Shown: positions 47,820 through 58,748 of the stretch, piece by piece | How positions within the stretch are numbered: the first letter of the stretch is position 1 | Layout: each line of letters opens with the position of its first letter | NCBI RefSeq assembly: GCF_949628265.1 | Contig: NC_088788.1 | Coordinates: forward strand, 26,894,335 to 26,958,334 | Length of the DNA: 64,000 bases | Direction: 5' to 3' | DNA from: Cloeon dipterum | Taxonomy: Eukaryota; Arthropoda; Insecta; Ephemeroptera; Baetidae | The notes under the pieces: generated by a model | What the model was told of the DNA's origin: nothing | What the model saw: only the letters and a program-made list of their open reading frames with translations | Database searches by the model: none | Translations under genes and position numbers: made by a program

Positions 47820-48026
47820 CACGTTAGTAAAGCCAACCTCTAAGACAGAAACTTATTTCTAAGCTTCAATCTCTATTACAAAACTAAAATTCATATGATC
47901 TGCAGTCTGTGATTGCAAAGAAAGGGTTTTGCGCCGCTGCCTTGTGGTTGTCTCTACTGTAATGCTCGGCAGCCCATATTACGTGTTATTCACGACTAAC
48001 TTGACCCGCATGTGGAAGACTATGGA

Positions 48027-48032
48027 AATAAA
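48027..48032 (+). terminator. Candidate poly(A) signal of TIM50
   Basis: AATAAA about 208 nt after the TIM50 stop, the first good hexamer downstream. Confidence 0.5.
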
Positions 48033-49209
48033 CTATGATCATTTAATTCAACTCGCAATTAAGGAGTCTGCGTGTATTTCCGTAACATTACACTTTGGAG
48101 GAAAAACATTGAACAACATACATCAGTCCATGTTTATGTTAGATTTGTACACTTTTGATAAAGAGTAGCTACTTCCTTTGGCTAAGTTGAAATAGAGGAC
48201 AGTCCAAAATGGATCTTACAGCAGGAATGCAAGTCAACTATTTAACCGCTATTCGAGTATAATTGCAAAAGTCACTAACAACAAGAGAGCATTTCTTTGA
48301 AATCCAAATGCTTTTCTTAAAAGCTCGTAAAATGGAGCTGAATGTAACGTTTGCTGAACACGCACGAACTATAAATTTTCAATATCATAGGTACCATAAA
48401 TATGAATGAAAAGGAGCGTTGAATATTTGGTACATTGTGCAGTGTCTTGACAATTTGGACGTAAACAAACACTGATAACGACAAGTCAGCTGCCTCATTC
48501 ATGAAAATGTTTAGGGAATATGTTTGAGTTTTAAAGCCTCGTCCTCAAGATTTTGATAAGTACATGCCCTGAATATAGGTCTCATGCAGGTGGCGCGGCT
48601 ATATTTTAACTAACAATTAGCGCAGCCAAATTAAAGCATTGAACAGGAAACAACTAATCGTTGACTTTTGTGCCACCATAATGTGAGAAGACTTGATTGG
48701 AATCAGTCAGGCTAAATCTCATCATGTCTCAGAGCTTTTATAATTCGGTATTTTCAGGCCTTGATTTTCTCTTTTTGGTGCATTTAACATAACAAGCTCG
48801 ATTTCTTAACATTTGAGACTACAAAATTAAAAAATCTGTTTGCCTGAGAAGACACAATAGTAATAATTTTAAAACTGGATCACGAATTCTACCTGCCACG
48901 ATTTGTTTGGCCGATTTTGGTTTGCGACAAATCAGATGAAATCTCTTTTCCTTGTTAATTTCACAGTAGCAGCGTTGAATTAAAAATTAGAGCGGAAGTG
49001 TTCCAAATGTGTGCTGGCGGGGATAAAAAAGTTGAAAAAAATCGGCCAAACGAAGAGATACTTGCAAAACAAAACTAATTTCAACTGTTTTTTTCTAGTC
49101 TATGGATACCCCTATGAGTTAGATCTTTCTCGTTTCTTTTCCAAATATTTCAGTCTCGACTGCAAGGAGAACAGATGATGGTGAATTAAAGTTCAAGGGC
49201 TAGATCGCC
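48033..49209. other. Spacer between the convergent TIM50 and TMEM229B-like genes
   Basis: The two genes point toward each other, so the right part holds the TMEM229B-like 3' UTR. The DNA is AT-rich with short open frames only; no gene or element is recognised. Confidence 0.45.
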
Positions 49210-49750
49210 TCAATTGATTTTGAAGGATTTGACAGTCGGCTTGGGGTGCCACCTGAGATGCGACAGTCGCTGAATGACCAACTTCTCCATGATCAGGGAG
49301 GCGATCAGCCACAGAGGGCCGTACTCGAGTGTGATGAGTCCGTTGATGTTATAGGCAAAAGCCGAGTAGTCCCAGGGACAGGCGTTGAGGGCCCGCAGCA
49401 CGTAGCCGGACGAGTACTCCCAGCAGTAGATCCACATCAGGTAGACGAGACCGCGCAGGGGCCACGCGAGTCCGCGTGCCAGCATCTTGTCCGCCAGCGC
49501 TTCCATGACTAGACCGGATATGCCGTAAATAGGCAGCGACCACACGTTTGAGCAGCCTACGGCATACAAATGAGATTATTCGTGTGCGGACGAGAGCATG
49601 CAACTTTGCCCTTGTACCTGCCAGCGTCCACTTCTGCATCAAGACGAAGTCCCACGTGGCCGAAAATAACACCTCGACGAGGAAGCCATGCAGAGCGTAA
49701 ACGTACAGCCTGTCTGCCAGTGTCAGAGGAGACGCTGACACGCCAGTCAT
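49210..49750 (-). CDS. TMEM229B-like multi-pass membrane protein
   Basis: TMEM229 proteins are small four-pass membrane proteins of unknown biochemical role, related to the CmpB/ABC-permease-like family. Two coding exons, 49750-49618 and 49556-49210, join in phase 1 to 159 aa (human TMEM229B 167 aa). Shared features are RLYVYALHGFLVEVLFSATW at the start, SNVWSLPIYG after the junction, MWIYCWEYSSGY, the diagnostic LNACPWDYSAF (101-111) and GLITLEYGPLW. Hydrophobic helices fall near residues 14-35, 48-66, 78-98 and 115-140. A TTTCAG acceptor lies immediately upstream of the ATG, so a non-coding first exon must lie further right; it was not found. The gene is convergent with TIM50. Confidence 0.9.
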
Positions 49751-49751
49751 C

Positions 49752-52700
49752 CTGAAATTTGACAATTAAAGAATTTTTAAAAATAGAGTATAGGGTTTCT
49801 TTGCGATTGGTGCGAGCGTGACTCTTTGGCAGTGTTTCAGCTGCTTTTAAAATAAATTTGACAGGCGCTAATTGATACACGCCTTTTTTAAGCTATCATT
49901 TTTTAAAGTTTTGTCCGTTTCATCCTAATTAACTCGAAATAATTGATAATCATAAAAAAAGAGCAAAAAGGAAGAAAAGAAGTCAAATTCATGGAGATGA
50001 AATCCTATAAAGATAAAAAATTAAGAAAAAAAAACTCCAATTATTTCTCTTTTTGGTGTGCACGTGAATCTCACATGACTACGAGTTAACCAGGGCTTCA
50101 GCCAATCTAAACAGAAATTAATCAAGACGCAATCTTATTTTTTTACAATTTAGAAATATAGTTCTGATGAAATAAAAAAATTGTATAAACTTATAGCTCT
50201 ACTTATAATCAGCCCGTAATCGAATTATGCAACTGTCCTCTAGGAAGATATTAAATTCCTTAATGTGTTTAAAACACGCATCTTAATTTTTCTTGTTAGA
50301 ACAGCTAGTATAGCTGCACATGTGCACATTTTATATTCCTAACAATGTCCGCATGAATTATGTTTAAATTTAAATCTTAAAGCATTACTGTTTTGCTAAA
50401 GAATTACTCTTAGTTAATAATGTTCTATATTTTCAATCTCAAACTGCTATTGATTGAAGAACAATCAAAGCCACGGACACTTCGTAAATCAGCATTTGGT
50501 TATGATTAGTGGTTAAACACAGGCAATCACATCAAGTCAAGCAAACCAAAGCTTCGTTGCCAAATGAAGATAGACAGTAAGGAAGCCTTTTTATTATTAC
50601 AGTCACGCGACACTTATCTATTTATTGATCAGTTAAATGAAAGTGTGCAAAGCTGGCATTGACGGCTTTTCAGGTTTTCACAGTAAAAAATAATTAAACT
50701 AAAGAAATTATGTCAATTTTATTATTTATATATATCGATCAAATCTAACTTACTAAGAAGAAGCACAATGATTGACCAAACAAAATGTGACAAAAAGTCA
50801 TAAATGGAGCGCTGAAAAACAAAAATGTGTTTGAAAATGATAAAAAAAGCCAAGTGCTCCTATTTCCTAATCCAAATTGGTTTGTTTTTGGAATAAATAA
50901 ACAATTAGTTTTAGTAGCATAAACAAATTAATGTAAATCAATGCAATGCGGTCAACTGCTTTTATCAAAACAAGGCGAAATAAAGGCATGCCCAACATAT
51001 TAGCTGATCGCATTTTTATGCCCCCTTTATGGAGCGATCAAATTGCTGTGCGGACGTAGCGTTTCTTGCGGATGCAAACAATGATTCATTGATTAAATGC
51101 ATCTAATGCAATGAAGTCTCAGCAATGAACGGCATTATCTTGTTTGTGCGGTGGCTTCAATTATGAAAGCACAAACACCGATGTACACTCAGAATAGTCC
51201 ACATATGAAAAACTGAAATATGATGTTGGATGCGATGTTTAATTTATTTTATCATTCCAAAATGATCTAGTGATTTATCAAAAACGGGTTATCGTTCTGA
51301 TAAACTGTCTTGTTGGTACAAGGTCACAAGTCAATGAGTCAGGCAGGGATATTTTTGAACTTGAGAATTTATTATTGTATATTATGTGTGAAGCAGTGAT
51401 GTTAAAAAAAATGTTGCGCCCTTCATATTTTCAATGGATAACACTACGCAATCGTGTACATTGGAAATGCACCAAGGTTAAATGTCTTAATTTTGTTCGT
51501 GTAGAAAATGCATTGTTTGTTGGTGGGTGACACTCAAATTTTTATCCCATTCATTGTTCAAATTTTAACTATCAAGAACAAAATTTCCACAAATATTCGG
51601 CATTATCATTCGTATTTCGTATTGAAAACGAGTGAACATTTCTCGTTTTGGGGGTGTCTATCGAATAAAATAGAAACAATAAATAGTACTACAAAACAAA
51701 TGTCCGGAAATACAAAATGACTACAAGTTTTTTTTATCAAACCAAATTGAAATTATTGACGTGTGCCGTTTGGCAATACTGATGGCACTTTTCAAAAATT
51801 ATTCTTTGTTATATTATTTGCCGTAAGCAATTAATGAAGTCCTATCGGAAAACAGCTAAGTCACACTTGCACTACCTCATAAAAATAATCCGGGGGTAGT
51901 CAAAACTCATTAAGTTAAGAGTGTTACACGTTTTCTTAAAGTCGTAAAAACGAAAAGTCACACAAAATCTGGCCGCGTGCGGGTATCATTTTATTGCACA
52001 CTATTTCTATTTATATGAACACTAAAAGACGTCACGGAACAGGTGCCACTGGAGGAAATGGAGAATTTCTGTAGTATAGAAATTCCTGGGTCTAAATCGA
52101 CTCATTCATTTTAAATCATAAATCAAAAACAGATTTCTGAGTGAGCCCGATCAGCGTGGCAAGCGAAAGGAAGTCTTAATAAGGGTGACACTAGCTGCTT
52201 ATAATTGTGATCGTGTGCCGTCACACATCATTCTGCTGACCGCATCCAAGAGCACTCGTCACGCACGCAGGCGTATCTTCGCCGTAATAAGATTCTGCTG
52301 TGGTCATTGCTCTACGCGCTGTGCCTTCCAGGTGTGTTTTTCGTGCGTCTGCAACCGCGCGTTAGTGAATCCGCACTTATTCGAGCCTCAGCATGAAAAA
52401 CGCTTTTCGAACCTGTTTCGTCTTCATTTGCAAAGATTGCTTGGAAATTATCTTAAACAAAAAATACTACCGTTTAAACTTCATTCTTGTGATTGATTTG
52501 AAATCTTTAAATCTAGTAGATTTGGTTTAAAATATACCTTCAATTGAAATACAGTGTTGCCGTGATTAGAAAACTTTTTGTAGCTAAATTTTTTCGGAAT
52601 TTGAGAAAATCCGTAAAATGTGTGCATGCTTAGCAGGCACTTAGTCTTCTCTATCAGACTTAATCGAAACTTGAATAAACGTACTTTACGCAAAATTGGA

Positions 52701-53811
52701 AATTGTTTTAATATAATTTTTATGACTATCAGAGCAAATTCACATTTAAAAATATACTAAATCAATGGCAAAATCAAAATTTTGGCAGAGTTTAAAAACT
52801 AAAAAATAATAATGAAACTCAAAAGTTTCTCAAAATATGCAGACGTCGACATATTATCATTTTTTACTCAAACACAATATTTTGTCCAAAATAAGCAATT
52901 CAGCATCTGCATCGCTTCCTCGATGGGCCCGCTGCACGAGCACGAATGCTGGGAAACTAAATTGCAGAGAATTGAGCCGCGTGTCGAGTCTGCAGTTGCG
53001 AAATTGCAAATGCGCCGCAAGCACACACATAAATGAGCGGCGTGTGCAGTTCAGTGGTCGTGCAAAACACCGCGAGCCGTTTTACTCGGCTCGCAGCGCG
53101 CGAGGTCTAATTCGGTGGAGCAGAAGCAACCCCCGTCATCTCGGCTGGCAAATCGATCGGGTCTCAATTCGCCAGCCGAGCGAGCGGTAGAGGCACGTTA
53201 AGCGCATTTTTGGCCGATTCAGCTCACCTGCTAGCGGTGCGGTCGGACGCGGCCGGACTGCCGCCTGGCCAGCAGCAGCAGCGAGTGTGCCGACCTAGGA
53301 CAGTCTCGCTATCGCGCAGTTGCGCTGCTCTTGCGCGGCCACTGGCTTTTCCGGCCCAGAGAAAAGCATCGTCTGCTTGCGCCGACCGGCCTGCCGCGGC
53401 GCTCGTTGCGCATCTCCTCCACGCTTTCTCGTACGCGGTCTAGATGGAGACTGCAGATCCGATCCCCAGCTCACATACCAACCTGTACTAAGAGAGAATT
53501 ATTTCATCTTATCTCGCTGTCAAATTAAACAAATAGTTAGTTTTCTTTAATCACAATAAATTTTCTTTTTTGAAAATTACACGGATTTTTAAAGTAAATC
53601 GATTATTGAAAAATACATAAAATTATTTTTTTTTGTTTGTTAGCTTTGCTTAATAATGACGGGCTAGCAAAAAGCAGACCTGACGAGGTGTAGCCCACAT
53701 TTGCCAAATTAATTTCGATTTGTATAATTGTTGTTCCGTCTGCTTGTCTGCCCCCTCCTTGAGCCAAATCAAGCTTTGATTGCGCGTGTGGCATTGGTTG
53801 TCAGCTAAAAA
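49752..53811. other. Upstream region of the TMEM229B-like gene
   Basis: AT-rich from 49752 to about 52850 with only short open frames. A GC-rich island spans about 52910-53450 with several overlapping open frames on the plus strand and no recognisable protein. It is a candidate promoter, either for the TMEM229B-like gene on the minus strand (its 5' UTR exon is not otherwise placed) or for an unseen non-coding transcript. Confidence 0.4.
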
Positions 53812-53826
53812 GTATTTAAGGTGGTG

Positions 53827-53861
53827 TATATAGCTCGAAGAACATTCGATTAGTTCTCAGG
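53827..53861 (+). promoter_or_regulatory. TATA box and initiator of the small 66-residue gene
   Basis: TATATA at 53827-53832 is followed by TTCTCAGGA, with an initiator-like TCAG at 53857-53860 about 30 nt downstream. This is the spacing expected of a TATA/Inr insect core promoter. A second TATA-like string, TATTTAAG, lies at 53813. The start site itself is inferred. Confidence 0.45.
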
Positions 53862-54569
53862 ATACCGGAATTTAGACCTAAATAAAGTCATCACTCAGGG
53901 TTTTAAATTGTAAGTATTGGGGACGGTTTCATTTTATATTGGATTATTATTTTTATTCACTGGTTTCCAGCTTCGGGTTTTTTAATTAATTAATTAAAAA
54001 TTGAGTTTAATTTCAGTTTCTAAATCTTCTGATAACATATCTATTTTTTTATTCAGTCTGAATCATATCGTTAGAAAGAAAGTATCAGCAGTCAAATAGA
54101 ACATGATTGATTTTTGTGCTTATATATTTCAATCTAAAAATAAAAAATATTGTTGTCAGTATGGTGGCTGCCGAAATGTGTTGTTCATTCCTTCCCTGGC
54201 TGCCTGAGTATATCCGTGTTAACCTGATAAGTAGTTATTCTAAACTCGAAGATCAACGTGTGCGTCAGCAGCAAATATTGCTCCCTCGGCCGCACATTAA
54301 GGAGTTCGTTAACCTTAAGCACATAGCTTACTTTGTAAGTGTTTATCCCAGTGAACAATATTACTATTTGTGATTTGTGAATTAATAAGTTACTTATAAT
54401 ATACGTGTATAACTTGCAGTACGAACCCTTTTCGACGATTAACTGAACGACCCTATTTATTGTATTGCCAATCTTGACAACTCCCTTTTTAGGGGTAAGC
54501 GTATCTTATTATATATTGTGATGCTTTTCATTTATTGAGTTACTATTTTGTTCTTGTCATCTTAATAAA
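53858..54569 (+). CDS. Candidate small gene for a 66-residue protein of unknown function
   Basis: No family is recognised. The gene model has a non-coding exon about 53858-53909 (donor ATT|GTAAGTATT), a second exon 54057-54334 after a TTTTTTTATTCAG acceptor, and a third from 54420 after TAACTTGCAG. Coding begins at ATG 54161 and joins 54334 to 54420 in phase 0 (TTT|GTAAGTG), stopping at 54446. The protein starts MVAAEMCCSFLPWLPEYI, has a basic Gln/Arg-rich middle (EDQRVRQQQILLPRPHIKEF) and ends FYEPFSTIN. It has no signal peptide or clear membrane helix. AATAAA lies at 54564-54569. An upstream ATG at 54103 opens an overlapping 33-codon frame and could repress or replace the main frame. It could be a lineage-specific gene or a chance assembly of splice signals. 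Confidence 0.35.
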
Positions 54570-56493
54570 TTGTTTTAATCATTGACACTGGCCTTTAGCC
54601 ATTTTAAAGTGTATAAATTCTAAACATTCTATTTCTATGTATTTATGGAATTTATTATATTATTTCAGACCAAATCACGGCAAATACAAATAAAGGCATT
54701 GCAACAATTTGTGGGGTTTGAATTATCTCGACGCCTTCCCCCATATAAGTAAATGAACTTAGACCGCGTTTCAGAAATTTATTACGTGCTTTTTACACGT
54801 TGAACTAATTTTACCTCTCCGCGCAGGATGACCGATTAAGAATGAAAAAATCTCGAAAATTGGGAAGAAATCGAAGGTGGAAGTGGAAATTTCCTATTTG
54901 CTTGAACGGTGTCAATACGAGAGAATTAAAAATTTTCTCGTTGCACAATTTTTAAATTTTTTGTCCTGACTGTACGAGCAAAAGAGAAGTTTTCCCTTCC
55001 ATTGTGGGAATTTTTGTATTTTAAAATCGTTTTTCGCTTTTTTACATTTATTATGTTTGTTTGTTTATTCTCACCATTAAATAATGTACATACATGTTAA
55101 AAAACAGTTTGTCAAAAATTAAAAAAAAATAGAAGAAAGCACATAGTGAGAAAAGGCACCATTCCTGGCAAACATCTCGCTAAAACTCTACCCGGAATGG
55201 GCCTTGTCAGGAGGGGAATTAAGCTGCACTAAGCAGCATTTAGATTAATAAAGAGGTGGGTACAAACAAAAATAGGGGAAAGGAAAAGAGATGAAAAACC
55301 AACATCACCTGAGGGTTCGAAGAAAAAGTATATTTCGGATGAAAATCAACCTTCACTTCCGGCAGTTCCTTACTTGAAACTAGTAGGTATAGTGTTCTGA
55401 AAACAGCGTAGTTAGTCTATGTCTCTCTTTCAAAAGGCGTGAGCATAAAAAATATTTTTAATAGTGTCTAAATTATATTTCTCCCAGCATATATGAAAAA
55501 CAAACTCATCTAAATTATTTGTTGACCCAGTACCAATTTGCGAACAAAAGGGACCTTCTTTATTGCGGGCTGGGCATGATTGCTGCTTCCGCTGCTGGTG
55601 TGTATTGATGCCCCCTTGCAGATCATCCTTTTTCCGGGTTCATTAATATCTTTGTCGACGCTATTTCCTCACGTCACCCGTCACTCCACAGGCATATTTT
55701 TAACTTTCGACAGCGGGAATCCAATTTAGCTTTCTGACCCGCGATTCGTGGATGGCGTTACAATTTTCCTCCAATTCTCCTGTTTGTGGATTTTCGAAGA
55801 CATGTAAACCAGTCTTTTGAATTATCCTGCTGCAATTCAGGCGAAACAAGCGAAATTCGTGCAGCAGTGTCTATCGGTAACTAATCCATTTTTAAATAAA
55901 GATAATTCGCGATGCATATCTGGAAGCAGTTCTGAGGCTAGAAGTTGCCTACTGCGATATACAAATGATACTGGAGATTTCGCCAGCAGATTGACTGAGT
56001 AATAATATATTGTAAGAATATGTGTGCGTAGAATTTAAAAAACCATTTAAATATGGAATTAAAAAGGTGCAATGGGTTGAATGGAAAATTTGGAAAGCTC
56101 ATTTTTCAACGCATCACCTTTGTGGTTTGCGTTTTAATCACTTTTTACTTTGGCTGTCTGCATCTTGTGTCGAGCTGACGGCAACAATAGAACAATACCA
56201 ATGATCGTGGCCATGGTAGTCATGACAAGGGTAAACTACTTTTCAATTTTTGTCATGCCACATACAAAGGTATCCTAAAAATAGTTCGATTCATGTTCCA
56301 GATTCATAATTCATTTGCAAAAACGCTTCCACTGAGTCTGTTTACTGTTAGGCTTTAAATGCAATGCATCTAATGTAAACTTCATCATATAAGTTCGAAC
56401 TGTCAGTTCAGCCAGCAAATTTAAAAGCGCCTGGCATAAAGTGCATCTGCAACCTGCTCGACATGCATGCTTTACATGTTGCCTACTTTGCAG
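54570..56493. other. Spacer between the small gene and the ABCB pseudogene
   Basis: Mostly AT-rich. A second AATAAA lies near 54687. No exons for the missing N-terminal half of the ABC transporter were recognised here. Confidence 0.45.
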
Positions 56494-58748
56494 AGTGACA
56501 GAGGCACTAATCCTTGGAACCATGTTGATCAGCAGGTCGCTCCTCCTCGCACTTGATTTCACAAAGGGTAAGGCCTCACCAGGAAAGCTTATGAAGCTGC
56601 TAGCGAGGAGGCCAAGAATTCCCAATGAAGAGAGATACCTTTTTTCTACTGAATGGGTAAAACTTTTGATTCGTCTGTCTTCTTTTAAGGTCCAAACTGA
56701 AATACATTATTTAAAATTTGCTCTAATTTTTCCCTTTCAAATCCTCATTACTTATAATTTATGAATTGATTGAAATAGTTAAATGACAGATTCTATAACT
56801 TAAACTTATGCGCGTGCGAAATATTTTGCAGTCTGTGACTGGTGAACAAAAACGTAAAATTTGTGTACCCATCGAGGCCCAGCAAGTGAATGTTCTAACA
56901 GGGCTCAATTTGAATACCAAACCAGGACAAACCATTGCTCTTGTCGGGGCGTTTGGCTGCGGAATGTTGACGTGTCTTCAACTGCTTCAGAGACTTTACG
57001 ATCCAGTCTTGGGAGACTTAGTAAGCTTTCCTATATTCTTACTCTTTGTCTGACTGAATGTTTTTTCTCAAGACCTTAGATGACAAGAAATTTAATAGTC
57101 TCCGGCAGGGCCACAACTGCGCGCACAGCTCGGAATCGTATCCCAGGAGCCAGTGTTGTTCGACCGGTCCCTGGCGGAGAACATTCATTACGGAGACAAC
57201 AGCAGGCAGAGCAGGCTGGCCAGCATGGCCGAGGGGATCGGTGCAGCCAGACAGCCAAATGTCCACGATAATAAAATCATCAATTTTCCTTTGGCATGCC
57301 ATCTTCCAACACATACGAAATTAATCAACAGGGATTATGAGACATAAGGCTGGGGGACAAAGGCGCCCAGCTGTCTAGCGGCGAGAAGCAGCGAGTGGCC
57401 ATCGCCAGGGCCTTGGTGCGTTTTCCCAGAGCTGCTCGACGAGGCCACCTCTGCTTTGGACGCCGAGAGTGAAAAGTTATAGTGAATAATCCATGAACTT
57501 CCTGATCGCGAGCAATATAATCATAAAATGAAAGAAAAAACTGCTGGCGTTAAATGATCCAACAGTTGAAAGCAATATCCTTTTTGCATTTATGCTACAA
57601 TTCTCTTAGCATTGCCTTACAAATGAGTAGTCGAGAAACGATAACTAGTTCAAACAAAAGGTTACAAGGTTTTCTATTCTATGCCATATATAATTTTTGT
57701 TGCAGCTGCGGGTTTTATTTTAAAACTAAAAAGAGTACGGGATCGAGTTTTAGAGATGAAACTTGAATAAATATTACGTATGGTCAATATACATAGTAAG
57801 TTAAATATTTAACTATACGGACTAGTGATCCAGAATCAGATTAAACAAAAAACACGTTCAAACCAGCTCGAATAATTCTAAAAATGACAAATCGATCGCT
57901 TCATCTTGTCAAATAAGATAACAAAAGTCATCCCAGTTGAGATAAAAGTGGCTTTAAATTTTGGCAAGGACTTTCCTCTTCAAAACTCCAAAACTCACAA
58001 GCACAATCGAATTATAAATTTGCATCTAACGTAGAACCTGTGTATGATCGAGAGCCCAAGTGTATTCAAACAAAAAGTCAGCATGATATTTTTTGCTGAA
58101 TACTGAACTGATTTTTCACTCTGTTATCAAAACAAAACAAAAATTGTGTTCCAAATGTGGGGATGTGCACGCTGCATAGTTGTTCTACTGATCCGCAATA
58201 AAATTACTTTCAAATCTAAAAATCAAAATACAATACAGATTTTACTATCGTTGAATAGTGCTCGAATTTAATAAATTCAACGCATTAATAAACCAGCATC
58301 CTTAGTTATGTTGTCAGATATGTTTTAGTATACTATGCTTCATGAGTTTTGTTTACATGTTTTTTATCGGAAGTTATTATTTATAATTATTAATCAGTCA
58401 GAGGAGTACCGTTTTACTCGGAAAAAAGCGGTCTAGGAGAGTGCAGTACCCTCGAGATATGCTTTTTGCATTTTTTTTTTCTCTACGAGAAGTTAGTTGT
58501 AACGCAATATTGTGTCCCTCTAGGTGGTGCAGTCAGCCTTGGAGGTCGCGAGGCGCGGCCGGACCTGCATCACAATCGCGCACCGGCTCAGCACCATCAG
58601 GGACAGCGACCTGATACGCGTGGTTGAGTGGGGCCAGGTGGTGGAAATGGGCACTCTCCAGCAGCTGCTGGTCCTTGGAAGAGCTGCAGGAACGGTGATT
58701 CTGACTCACCTCGATGCTTTTTGGCCAATTCGAGCACCCCCAGCTTAA
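56494..58748 (+). pseudogene. Decayed ABCB/MDR (P-glycoprotein-type) transporter, C-terminal half only
   Basis: Full ABCB proteins are ATP-driven membrane exporters with two membrane and two nucleotide-binding domains. Only the end of the second membrane domain and second NBD remain. Exon-like blocks are 56494-56655 (VTEALILGTMLISRSL), 56832-57020 (LTGLNLNTKPGQTIALVG), 57112-57264 ([20 protein letters not shown] in frame), 57332-57475 and 58524-58748 ([29 protein letters not shown]). Disabling changes: Walker A is GAFGCGMLT instead of GPSGCGKST, losing the essential Lys; VKFVYPSRP lies in a different frame from the sequence around it; frames break before LRAQLG, at DYET-stop/RLGDKGAQL, and at [14 protein letters not shown]; the signature is LSSGE instead of LSGGQ. 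About 1 kb separates ESEK from VVQSAL, bounded on the right by a good acceptor. The remaining open tail suggests recent decay. Confidence 0.85.

Noticed and set aside
51270-51720. Two overlapping open frames of 86 and 70 codons
   Set aside because: AT-rich, no recognisable motifs, no convincing splice sites linking them.
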